DNA of 64,000 nt from Nymphaea colorata (lineage: Eukaryota; Streptophyta; Magnoliopsida; Nymphaeales; Nymphaeaceae). Positions 27,001 through 37,600 of the stretch are shown piece after piece (positions within the stretch are counted from its first letter, which is position 1; the number at the start of each line of letters is the position of its first letter). A program made the translations under genes and the position numbers. The notes beneath the pieces were generated by a model. The model was not told the DNA's origin. It saw only the letters and a list, made by a program, of their open reading frames with translations, and searched no databases. The DNA lies in contig NC_045140.1 of assembly GCF_008831285.2 (NCBI RefSeq), forward strand, positions 23,082,131 to 23,146,130. The letters are read 5' to 3'.

Positions 27001-27801
27001 CAGGCTGGCGCTGCCGGCCTTCCCCCTCCTAGCCCCTCCGGTCGTGGCTACCAGCTGCGTGCTCTGCTTCGCCTTCTTCGGAGCCTTGGGTGGAAGCACC
27101 GTACTCACCGGCGTCGTCTGTGACGGCGGCTCCTCAACCCTAGTCCTCCGATCCTCTGAATCGCGTGACGCCTTCCCGTAGCTGCTGCTTTCCTTCTCCC
27201 TCACAGCGGGAGGCGGAGTAGGCGAGGGGCTGGCCTCTGGCGGGGGCGGCGGAGGGGGATCGCCCATGGACATTCCTGGTATAGAATCCGCGTCAGGAAA
27301 GAAGTATTCCTGCCACTGAGTTCCTCGCTCGGATGTAGGCGGCGGAGTGGCGTCGACTGACGGAGGAGGAGGGCGGGGCGGCGGCGGCGTCGCCGGGGTG
27401 CGGCTGCTAGAGGCGTCCTCTGCCTCCTCGACATCCTCGTCCTCCTCTTCCTCCTGGATCGGGCCGTCGCGGTGGACGGGGGGCTTGGGGATGCTGAGGT
27501 CGGGCATGCTGAGGGCCTTCTGAAGGGGAGGGGTTGGCTGGGTGTCGTGCACGGGGGGCAGGGGAGGCGGAGGCGGAAGGCGGTCGACTGGGGCGGAGGT
27601 CGTCAGAGACGGGACATCGATGACCTCGCCCAGGCCGTAGTCGTTAAGGGCGAGGCCGGTGTTCTTGAGGGTCATGATGTAGTGGGAATGGGCGGCGGCG
27701 AAGGCGTTGCGATAGCATACCGCGTCCTTCATGTGTTGCTTCCTGTTCTTGCACCTCACCACCGCCTCCTCCTGATCGATCTTCGACTGCGCAAAACCCA
27801 T
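18083..27801 (-). CDS. DUF630/DUF632 protein, NRG2/REL2-like (putative bZIP-like)
   Basis: Four exons on the minus strand: 27801-26880, 22652-22477, 19919-19696 and 18878-18083. Splice sites are GT-AG, the frame is 2118 nt, and the protein is 705 residues. Residues 1-60 are DUF630 (MGFAQSKIDQEEAVVRCKNR). A proline-rich, acidic linker follows (about 70-270). DUF632 runs from about residue 270 (LKELDDQFLLAYESGDVVRK) through GHIDHSARVMRVITWNRS, KAAVSHLHTRYIVDMQSMDS and REKSLGSLKTGLPGLLTAMV. This family includes Arabidopsis NRG2, a positive regulator of nitrate signalling, and grass REL2, which affects leaf shape; many members bear N-terminal acylation signals. Here the usual MGC start is MGF (see findings). 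Intron 1 is 4.2 kb and holds an antisense Copia fossil. A GA-rich leader lies just upstream (27937-27958 on the + strand). Confidence 0.93.
20011..20056. repeat. (GA)n microsatellite in NRG2-like intron 2
   Basis: An almost pure GA dinucleotide run of about 40 bases lies in the second intron of the minus-strand NRG2-like gene. No function inferred. Confidence 0.9.
20990..21070. repeat. Compound (CT)n(TA)n microsatellite
   Basis: A CT run of about 35 bases passes directly into a TA run of about 43 bases. It lies in intron 2 of the NRG2-like gene. A further TA/CA/GT compound tract lies at 21453-21505. Such tracts are length-variable and are good marker loci. Confidence 0.92.
24501..24573. repeat. 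Short direct repeat in NRG2-like intron 1
   Basis: A 26-base unit beginning gactgaatgacagtatcaac occurs at 24501-24526 and again at 24548-24573, with no mismatch that I can see. It suggests a recent small duplication in intron DNA. Confidence 0.7.
25070..26760 (+). mobile_element. Fossil of a Ty1/Copia retrotransposon (internal region only)
   Basis: Stretches of this segment resemble Copia polyprotein in order: a gag start (VKLKADNYLL near 25240), a zinc-knuckle region (YYNKHGHVVKNCF near 26030), a protease-side motif (NWFLDS near 26190) and a GAG-pre-integrase stretch (RLGHPATYIVQRVVKKFELP near 26540). The element lies antisense inside intron 1 of the NRG2-like gene. It is broken in several places, truncated, and no flanking LTRs were found, so it looks old. 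It has no coding future and no evident effect on the host gene. Confidence 0.75.
25645..25760. repeat. Tandem duplication of about 60 bp
   Basis: Two adjacent copies (25645-25704 and 25705-25760) share nearly all bases, including atgattatgctatc and ttaagaggcctacctc-like blocks; the second is four bases shorter. The duplication lies within the span of the Copia fossil. Confidence 0.8.
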
Positions 27802-30800
27802 GATCCACTGCTGCGCCTTCTCTGGCCGCGACCACTACCATCAAAATTCAACCTCCCTCTCTCTTCACGCTCCTCTCCTTCCCGTCCTCCTCCTCCCCGG
27901 TCTCTCCTTCTCCTCCTGCTCGATCCCGAACCGGAATCTCTCTCTCTCTCTCTCTCTCCAGTGGAAAGGAAGGTACGTCAGCAAGCGGTACTCTTCCAGG
28001 GAAGGGCACCGACTACCGACGAAGTGGTAGAGAAGAGGAGACTCAGGGAGGGGAGAAGCACGCGGACTCGTGTGCCATTCGGGAGTGTGCCATCCCCAAA
28101 TGACCAATTTAGCCTTCTCCCAACTTCAAATGACGGGCTTTTAGCGCCTATCCAACTTGTCCGCGTCCTATAATGAAGGACCCAGATGTGGAAACGCCGC
28201 CATATAACGGTCGAGCGCCAGTCTTTGTGGTCCTGTGGATCGGTTTTGACCTGAATTTCGGGCCCGACGTAAATGGATCGAATTAGGAATTGGATCCGTG
28301 TTAACGAACCCAGTTCATGTCAAGCCCAGCTCCAAACCCGAGGACATCCCAGACGTGAACTTCTTTTTGAACTAATATACGAGAGAGACAGACAGTACGT
28401 TAAGATGCAAAACGATCTTTTCCGTGAAAATATTATCATTTACTATGATATTGGTGTCATAAACACATTTCTGTTAAAATATATATTTATGTACTCGTGT
28501 CATATTTTTTGGTGGGAAAAAATAAAATATTTTGAGATATCTCGAAGGTTCCTCGTGAACGAGATATATTACAGTAGGACCCTAGAATACAGGGCCCCAC
28601 TGTTTGGTGGCAGGTGGGTTGGTTGAACCGAACTTGTTACTATAGTATAGTATAGTCAAACGATGAGGCTCACTCCAATGGATCGGATCGATTCAACTCC
28701 AATGCACCTTGTAATCATATCCGTCAATTGTGCCTTTCCTATTTGGATACGAAACTTAATTTGGATCCATACACTAATGCGTGGTCCAGTGTAGCGCATC
28801 TCGGGTCCCGATGCAGTAGTAATTAAGATAGCACATTGCTTTCTTCATTTTAAAAATCCCAAAATAAGCTTCTTTTTTTTTTTTTTTTTTTTTTTTGTAT
28901 ATTGAGTTGACAAGGGAAAAGGAAAAGTGGAACGGCTACGGGACCATTGAGTTGGATCGATTTCAACGTTGAGTAATTTTGAAAAGGAGGAGGATGAATG
29001 TTGAAAAGCGATGCCGCCAAAAGGCGAGTATTCGCCAAAGCTGACACCTGAAAAGCAATGCCGAAAGTTGCTTTTTGAGGTCGCCTCTGGCGTTAACTTA
29101 CAGATGCTGAGCGCCAAAGTCCTCCTTCAGAATTTTGGTCTCTTTTACATGACAAAAGCAAAACTTTGAAGATTATGAAAGAAGCAACCCACCACGGAAG
29201 AGAAGCTTAAATACTTCCATTTACTTTGTTATATCTATCGTGTCTTAATTTCATCATTTAATCAAAATGACGTATGGTACACCATCAACTAAAGTGTATT
29301 GATTTCATGATTGAAAATACTAACTAGTAATACCTTGTTTTCATGTGACTCATATGCTATACTTTTTTTTTTTAAATATGAAGCATCGGACGGACAATCG
29401 GGCTTATAACAAGCATAGTTTGAGAAACCATTAAAAAAAAAATACAGTACCGTTTGACACAACCGACGTTTTTCTTAGCCGTTGAGTGAAAATGCTGTTG
29501 ATAAAGTTAGTGGAAGCCGGTCGCCTGTTGTTGTGAGAATGATGTGGCGGTAACAAGACGCTGGTTTTTCCAAAGCATATTAGAATCAATCCTTTTCTTT
29601 CTTTTTTTTTTGCTAGTCAATATTTTCCTTTTTCAGTATAAGGCATTTTAATTTTTATTAATTCCAAATGCTGTTTGGTTTATCTTTTAAAAAAGTTATA
29701 TACGAAAGGGGACCGCGTGGGGCGATCCGTTTGGGCCAATAAGTTTCGGCTTGTCAAACGAAGTTGTGGTGTTCAGATTTATTGCCGTAAAAAAATGATG
29801 CTATAATTTTAAAAGATGAAACTAAATCTTGCAAAAATAATTAAATATAAATAAACTATTTTGAAAAATTAAGAAGTAAATAAAAATGTATGGCAAACGG
29901 CATCGTCATTAGTTCAAATCTATTCACTATTAATTCATTAAAAACTGTGTTCACGCCTGTTTTTGCAAAACAGGTTGCCGTATCGGTCGACAAAAGGAAT
30001 TTCGATGGAAAATAAGAAGACTATTAAAAAATGAAAATTTTACCCCGAACCTTGTCATACGTACCTTTGACTATTTTCGGTTGTTCAATTTAAAGTACAT
30101 CTCAAGCGAAACCGGTGTTAGATCAAAAACTTTTGGAACACGAGCATGCCGTTTGTAATTGAACTAAAATTTAGCAACTTTTTTGGAAATTATTTAGACA
30201 TGACATACGATAAAAAATTTTATTTTACCAATTGGTGTCAAGTTGAAGATATCGATCAAGTCTCTCTCTCAATCGTCTGCGCTTTTTTGGGGCTCACTAT
30301 CAGTTAAAAAAAGGAAAAAATGAAGCCTATTATGTATGCCATATTGATGCATGCATAATATGGTTAATGAGAAAAATGTTTATGGTTAATAGAAAAAAAA
30401 AAAAAAACTGTTTGTAAAAATAACAAGAGAAATAAAAAAAAATTAAAAGACTGAAAAGATATATCTTTGTCAATAATTTTCAACATATCCCACCTCTCTA
30501 CCCGTTTTTCTTTGGCGTATGTGTGTTGACTCTCAGAAAAAAAAAACGAAAAAAGGTCTTTTGTGCATGTACAGATTGCCTTGAGTCGTAAGATACTATA
30601 ATAGAGGAGCACATGGCTGATGTGCAATTTAGGGGTCCAAACTCTGCTTCATAAATTGAATTTTGATTTTTGATTTAAAAAAAAAATAAAAAAAAACGCA
30701 ATAAATTTTTATGTTCTACACGAATGTCCAGCTTTTGAGATGCTACATTTTCAATATTGGTAAAGAAATCAATTCTCAGAAGGGAAAAACATTCCCTCTC

Positions 30801-31438
30801 TTAATTAAATCTATGAATTAGATCTAAGCTAAATACCTCTTTAAATATCATCATAATTTAAGGAGACGACTTGCAAAACTAGATCATGTTTCAGAGTAAG
30901 TTGTTTATCGTGACATTAATACCCAAGTCGCTCTCATCATGGCAAACTCAAAATCTAAAATGGTTGATCTATTTACTTATCTTTCATTGTAAGATATTTT
31001 AAATGTTTGATCCAAAATCATTCGAAAATAGCAATAACCGGATGAAACCCAAAAAACAATAATTGAAAGGACGCTAAATGAACAACCACTTACATCTTCT
31101 TTCGTGGACACATGAAGCAACCACCAAAACCAACATTTTCATTTGTACAAAACATTGCTTAAAATAATTTTTGTCCACATTAATCAGATCACAATCAACA
31201 AACAAGAAGGAACTTAACAGGACGAACGAGAGAAACGGACCCCCCCTTTTAAGACACCGTGGCAACACCCACCTCCCTTTATTCAGCGGAAAACCAAAGT
31301 CTTTCTAAGGAGAGATAATTACGGTAGAAAGATTACAGCAATAACGGAAAAAGAGAGCCAACCACCCACCCACATGAGCGTGTCCTCTGAACTCTTCTTT
31401 TATTCAACGAACTCCCACAAACTTTTGGCATTTATGAA
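27802..31438. other. Intergenic region between NRG2-like and RALF genes
   Basis: The left end (27802-28260) is the promoter and leader of the NRG2-like gene. The rest is AT-rich non-coding DNA with a poly-T run at about 28870-28896. It has several scattered 'gccgtttg' blocks (29450, 29670, 29895, 30150) of the kind seen at ends of degraded MITEs, and A-rich tracts to 31000. Short open frames here match nothing. The right end should hold the 3' end of the RALF transcript. Confidence 0.45.
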
Positions 31439-31822
31439 TTAGTTGAGGATCCTGGCACAGTGGGTAATCATGCTGCACCCCCGCCGGTAGGGGTTGCTCC
31501 GCCCGCTCCTCCGGCAGCCGTAGTAAGAGCGGCCGCGAATGGAGCAGGGAACCATGTTCCGTCGCAGCGCGGCGTAGCTAATGAAGTTCATGTAGCCGTT
31601 CTGGGGATCATACAGCATGCGCCCGTTAGACTCCAGTGCCGATGTCATCTGGTCTTCTTCTTCGTCTTCGTCCAGGCATTCGCCGGCCGAGCCGCTGCAG
31701 GCAGGCTCCTCTAAACCAAGGTCCGAGAGGGCCAGGCCTACGCCGGTGGGCTCAGTGTGGGCCATGGCCGCCACGGCCATGGCTAGAAGGAGCAGGGTCA
31801 GGGACACCCTGCTGAACGCCAT
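31439..31822 (-). CDS. RALF (rapid alkalinization factor) preproprotein
   Basis: Single exon, 127 residues. Order: signal peptide (about 1-21, MAFSRVSLTLLLLAMAVAAM), acidic propeptide with CSGSAGECLDEDEEED (42-57), then the mature peptide. The mature part contains the FISY version of the YISY motif (80-83), ALRRNMVPCSIRGRSYYGC and NPYRRGCSMITHC, with four cysteines (93, 103, 116, 122) in the C-x9-C-x12-C-x5-C RALF pattern. RALF peptides are secreted and bind FERONIA/CrRLK1L receptors and LLG or LRX partners, raising apoplastic pH and restraining growth. The usual S1P subtilase site RRxL reads GRML here (67-70). Family call is secure; the exact orthologue is not. Confidence 0.95.
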   Translation of the reverse strand: MAFSRVSLTLLLLAMAVAAMAHTEPTGVGLALSDLGLEEPACSGSAGECLDEDEEEDQMTSALESNGRMLYDPQNGYMNFISYAALRRNMVPCSIRGRSYYGCRRSGRSNPYRRGCSMITHCARILN

Positions 31823-34113
31823 TGAAGGCCGAGAGGGAAACGGAATGGGTGGCCGGAGGGGGGTGGGATGGCTGGTGTAATTGACGAACGGAAAATGGCG
31901 TGGGGTGTGGGCAGCTGCGAGTTGGGAGGAGACATTATGGATCTCCTTCTGGTGGTTTCCGTTTTTGGGGCCTTACCGGTTTCAACCTGTCCGCCCGCGA
32001 ATGAAGGGCGGCCTTGTTTTCTTTGCAACTTCATATATATCAATATGGGCGATGTTTTTCAAAGTATCGTGAGTTTCTCGAGGTATTTTTAGCTGCTGTA
32101 TATTTAAGTAAGAGGATGATGGAATGAGCAGTGCCTTTGTGGTAGTTCATGAATTCTTGCATTCACTTTTTTGTGGTATTCTTTTTTACAAATGCTTGAC
32201 GTTTTGAATACAAAGATCACATTAGAAAAAGTGGTTATAGAAAAATACGTAAAAAATTATTAAGGATGAAGGAGCTGACTAGATTAGCAAAAAGAATAAA
32301 TTCAGTTGAACACATGTATATGACATACATGGAAAATGAAATAGCAAAAAAAAAAATTGTGAAAAAGCAAAAAAAATCAAAAAAAAGTGGGAGAGTGAAA
32401 AAAAATAAGGCTCTGGTCTCAAATTAACACTCGTTGAATCTTTACTTGTATAATTTTTTAAAATCTCATCCTTAGGAAAGATGCAACTTTAGCAATTTCG
32501 CTTTCTTGGACCACAGACCAAATCCGATCCAAAGTTGATTGCAAAATGCCGGTGGAGCATCTATCTAACTTCAAATCCAATTAAAACAATCCCTCCTTCT
32601 GCTTTCCTCTCCCTTTCATATGAAAGGAACCAGGATCTAACAATTGACTCAAGTAGAATCACTTGCATGTGGCTGTTTCCAACCTGGAGATAATGTTATT
32701 TTTCCAACTTTAATTCCTTATACATAACAAATTAAAAACGATATCAATCGGAGCCTAGAAGGAGCACAAATTTAGAAAACTTGGACCAATTATTTCATCA
32801 TGGCAGCAATATCTGCAAGGGTTAGGAACAGACAGTGATTTGGAATTTCTTTTTTGATCGATGGTAAGGGCTTCTTTTCATTTTCGTGTGAGTCTTAAGG
32901 GTGACAGAAGCTGAAATTGACCCAAAAAGACGTGTTTGGCAAATGTGAGGCCTGCAATCGGGACCATCGCCGAAGGTTAGGCTTTGAAAAGATTTCCATA
33001 AAATCGACAACTAAATATGGAAGTCATGAAAGATCTTAATCTGTCATAACCATCGCCAGCAGGGTATCGTGCTCAAGGGCTCTGCCATTGTTGTAGTCTG
33101 GGACTCTTGAGATTTCCCTTGTTGATGTTTTCCTAAAACTTGTTACTTCGGGAGATGAGTAGTTTTAAACTAAGAAAACCATAATAAAGATCAAACTTTC
33201 AATCCAAAATGCTATTATCTACCTTAATCAAGAGCATGCCACCATAGCCTAACGCATGACTTGGCTATCTTTAAAGATAGTTGCATTTATATTAAATCTT
33301 TATTTGTTATCGAAACTTTAAAAAAAAACATGAGAATGTGGTTTCCATGATCTGGATAACTTATCCTATTTCCATAATGTGATAAAAAGAAAATTTTATG
33401 AATGCGACTTACGATATTTAGTTATATTGTGAGAAAAAGTCACACACAGCGGATAGCCATGTGTATCTGCAGCTTTTGAGCACCTGGACTACATTGAGGT
33501 CCACCATATGGCGACTGGGGCTTCGTTCTCGCCTGTACCACGTAGATTTTCTGATCTTACTTTCGTTTCGTGTGGTGAAAAGCAGTGCTGTCAATCGCTG
33601 CAATGATATCGATGCTATAATACTGCCGAAAGGAATCCTATCTTCTGTGTTGTAACAAAAGTCCTGGTGATCACCAGCTCAAACAGAGACACAGAAATAT
33701 TTGATAGTTGCCAACTACAGCAGTTGATGATTTCTGTTTGCTAAATGCATATATTCTTGAGTTACAGAAATCTCAGTTAACTTATAAATTAATAAATGCA
33801 GCGTCTCATGATTGGCTTGAATTTCCCTAATTTTAAAATAGTTATCGTTGCTTGTTGGTTGTTCAAATGGACAGAGTGGTTTAATTCCTGTCGAGTTTTG
33901 AACATGTTACCGAAAAGATTCATATCGCCCAACTACTGCTGAAATTTGAGGTTACAAATGCATTTTTTCTTACAAAGTATGAAAAAATGTCTTAAGCCAC
34001 TGGACAGGTTCCGTTGTTCGTACGATGACATGAATTCGGAAGGAATGAGCAAATAACTGCGTTAGAATGTCATCTTCGTTAGGGTATGCATGTGGGTGTT
34101 CTTGTCCTCGCCC

Positions 34114-34131
34114 AGAGAGAGAGAGAGAGAG
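34114..34131. repeat. (GA)9 run upstream of FRO
   Basis: A pure AG dinucleotide run of 18 bases lies about 470 bases ahead of the FRO start codon. GA runs of this kind occur in plant promoters and leaders and can be bound by BBR/BPC proteins; binding here is inference. Confidence 0.85.
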
Positions 34132-34336
34132 CGTTGGAGGTCCCTTTTATCGATTCTGAGCTTCGTGTACAGCTCGTTATGGCTCAGGGAAAACTAAAGT
34201 GTTCGTCCATCTCTCCATCAACGTCCCTCTCGATACACGACCTGATCAGTCCTGGTGCCATCATAGCAGAAAAGCTTGTGTGGCTTGTTGGCATTGTCTC
34301 TTTGGACGCCGATGCTTGAGGTTTATCCCCATGTCT

Positions 34337-34379
34337 CCCCCCCCCCCCCCCCCCCCTCTTCTCTCTCTCTCTTTTTCAG
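34337..34379 (+). promoter_or_regulatory. Poly-C plus CT tract ending in TTTTTCAG (possible leader-intron acceptor)
   Basis: Twenty consecutive C residues (34337-34356) run into a CT-repeat and then ttttcag (AG at 34378-34379). The whole is a 40-base polypyrimidine tract with a terminal CAG, as expected for a 3' splice site. A leader intron of the FRO gene could end here. No convincing donor was pinned down, so this is inference. Homopolymer length may also be affected by sequencing error. Confidence 0.4.
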
Positions 34380-34603
34380 CCTTGCTGGCAAATCCCAATC
34401 TCAATGGTTAATTGTGCCTGGAGCAGTCGCTCTCCTGATCCTTTTCGTGTTAGTTTTCTCTTAAATTTCGATCTGATGTAGAAAATGGGTTTATGGAATC
34501 CTGATGGATGTCTTGGTTTCATGATACTCATGTGGACTGTTGAGTATATAACGAATGCCTGGAGCTGGTTTAACGGCATATTTCCAAGTCATGCGCATTT
34601 CCT

Positions 34604-37600
34604 ATGGATGAAACTTCTGCTAGGCTGCCACTTCTTCCCACCAGTGGGGAGGAAGGTGCTGAGCTTCATTCCAAAGCCACCAACCTTTTCAAGCCTTGTG
34701 TAAAATATGGCTTAAAGCTTGTCATGTGGGTAATCTTCCTCACTTGGGTGGCTGTCATATACCTGAATCCTAGCTCGTTTATGGGTAAAATTTTTGACGA
34801 ATGGACTGATCTTACCGAAGGGACGATATTCGGTGTAGCTGGTAAGTACTAAAAAGAGAATTCTTCTTCCATCTCCTTTTCTCTCGTTTGTGGAAATGGA
34901 GAAAGCACAATACAATGATAATGAAAATCTTTTCTTTTTCTAGGAACCTTTTTCCTGGCGTTCAGTGCTCCTGTTCTAGTAATTGCGCTTCTGGGGTGCG
35001 TATATGTTGCCTTGTTTCCCGGAGACTATAACGAGTATGCTCCTTCTCCATGACCGATGTGAAGTTTTTGTTCCCTGCTTTCAAACTTGATAATTGAGAT
35101 CCTCTAATCGATCAATATTGAACTTGGTCATATTTTAATATCTAATCTTTTACAGGAAAGGGAAGAGCAGGTTCTCTTCTTTTCGCCTATGGACCTTCCC
35201 AGTCATTGTTGACGGGCCTCTTGGAGTGGTTTCTGCTGCAGAACTTATCGGCATTGTTGTGTTCGCTTCCTTCATTATCTGGGCATTATGTGCATATATC
35301 ATAAGCGATGCAAGCATTATATCTGAAACAGTTTCTTCTCCAAAAGAGAAAGCGTAATTCAAAGCTCTTCTTAGTTTCACCATTTCTGCAAAATTTCTTA
35401 ATGCATAAGCATTAAGCGTTTCTGAAACAAATGTTTAGATGCTGATATTACGTGCATCTCTTGAAAAATTTATGTGGACTTTTCATATCCTTAGGCCTCG
35501 AGGGTTTTTTCTTCTTTGATTATGTATGATCAGGATTATTAATTTTTAAAATACCAGTAAACTAATGCGTTTCTGCACCATGTGATGGTTGCTTGAGTAT
35601 GGACTACGAGATTCTTCTCATTCTTGTGAAGCTCAGATTCCAGACCCTTTCTTATGACTCGTGAGCAGAGGAAGAATCTAATACTGATAGGAGATCTTTT
35701 CAGAGCGAATAATATTTTCATGGATTCTGTGCATTTTGAAACATAAATATTTTTTTTATTGTCTTTGCTGTTCAAGAAAGTTCTTTCTTTCTTTTCAGTG
35801 TTCTGTGAAAACAAAACCTGCATATGTATTTTTTTGCTTTCTGTGGTGTCCCTGCATGTTGTGGTGAACTGGTGATTGACTGGTTGGTGTTTGGTTTCTC
35901 AAGTATGGACTTCTCCAGAAGAAAAATTGTCATTACATGCTATTGGTTCCAATTAAGTCGACATAGCCTTTGTCCTATTTTCTCGATCATTTAATATATC
36001 TTCTGGGTAAGTTGGTATCCGATACAGAGAAAGCAACAGAGCTCTATTCACGCAAAGCTTTTAATGTGTAACTTGATGAATTAAGTTTTTGGTTATGCCA
36101 CAACTGCTAAAATATATCGTTGGGAAAAAATAAAATCAACTAAGAGGAAAAAGCCACAAGTACTTCAAAAGATACTATAGAATCGATTGACAATAAACTA
36201 GGGTCTTTCTGACTAGTATGGGTTAATATATAATTTAGATGAGTATGAATCACATTCAGATACAGATGTCTTTTACCATGTAAAGTTTTTCTAGGACAAA
36301 TACTGAAAGAAAAAAAGAAAAAGAGCAAAAAGAAGGCTTCTGTTCTGTATCAATCACATATTTGAAATAAAGTCTTTATGACAAATGAGAACTAAATATG
36401 GCTATCCTTCCATGGGTATATTGGATATTTGCAGTTTGCACAATATTTTTAGAGTCAAGTTCTACAGCTGTTGTCCTGTTGCAATATATTGAGGTTTGCT
36501 TGCTTTCCACAGGTGTTTTTTGTACTTTATCATTTATGAGAACATTGGTATATGTTATTGCTGGAGCTGATGGTTGTTTACGGTTGTTTACTTTGTCGAA
36601 ATCATTGTTCTTTCATTTGAAAGATGTTCATGAAATAGTTATTTAACCATCTCCCTTTATCACCCTGCAGTTGTTTAATGCTGGAAATGCTGGGCTTTGC
36701 ATTCGCATCGGTTGGAATGTTTTGCATTATATTTTTGTTTTTACCAATATCTAGAGGTTCTAGTCTTCTCCGCCTTATAGATATTCCATTTGAACATGCA
36801 ATAAGATATCATATCTGGCTGGGACATGTTACGATGTTGCTCTTCACCTTGCATGGTCTTTGTTTCATTGTATCCTTTGCACTACAAGGTGCCCTGCAAA
36901 ATGAGGTGAGTACAAATCAGACATTTGAATCTTTGTTATGGGGCTTTTGAACTTTTCTTTTTGACGTTCCAATTTTATTTTTATGGATCTTGAGAAGTTT
37001 CCTTTTTTAGAATTACTTTGATAAGCAGTCTTATTGCATAATAGAGTAATCTAAGAGGCAGCAACAGTGAAATATCTTTTCTTTTACTTTCCAGAATAGT
37101 TCTTTTGACCCGAGCAAACATAGGTGCCATGAAGACTTGTTATTGGATGGATTTGCAAGCCCTCCAGTTCTTTTTCTTCAGACCCTGATGTGGTGTCAGA
37201 GAACTACAGCTTAACATGTCTTTTACTCTTTTCTTCTTTCCATCATCTTAGAAACAGGGGCCGAACCAGGGGAGCCAGGGCTCTGGAGATTCAGAAAAAA
37301 ACTATAATGATTTTGAAAAATGTTCCATGGCCTCCATCACTCAAACTTTTTACAGAAGATGGCTGGCCTTCCCTAACAATGACATTATATTCAATTTTCC
37401 TCTACTTATCATATAATATAACTGATCACCTTCGACAAGGATAATCGTTTTCCTTGGTCTATTTGTGTCTACTGAATTATTTATTTTCTGCTGCAATCTA
37501 TCAAAGATCCTTAGTGTGTGCAAATATCGTGTTTGCATATTGCAGATCATTTTTGGGAATACCCTGCCGCTTTGCTTGTGTTACTGTGTAAGATTGCATA

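Larger units (their letters stand above)
31823..34603. other. Intergenic region and FRO leader
   Basis: The left part is the RALF promoter; a TATA-like tatatatgaag in minus-strand sense lies near 32030-32040, about 210 bases from the ATG. From 32100 to 34080 the sequence is AT-rich with no supported gene. From about 34080 it becomes the leader/promoter of the FRO gene and includes a GA run, a C-homopolymer and a polypyrimidine-AG stretch that looks like a 3' splice site at 34379. Confidence 0.45.

Noticed and set aside
27472-28173. 233-codon plus-strand frame over the first exon of the NRG2-like gene
   Set aside because: It overlaps a secure exon in the opposite sense and consists of low-complexity Gly/Arg/Leu runs complementary to the proline-rich linker.
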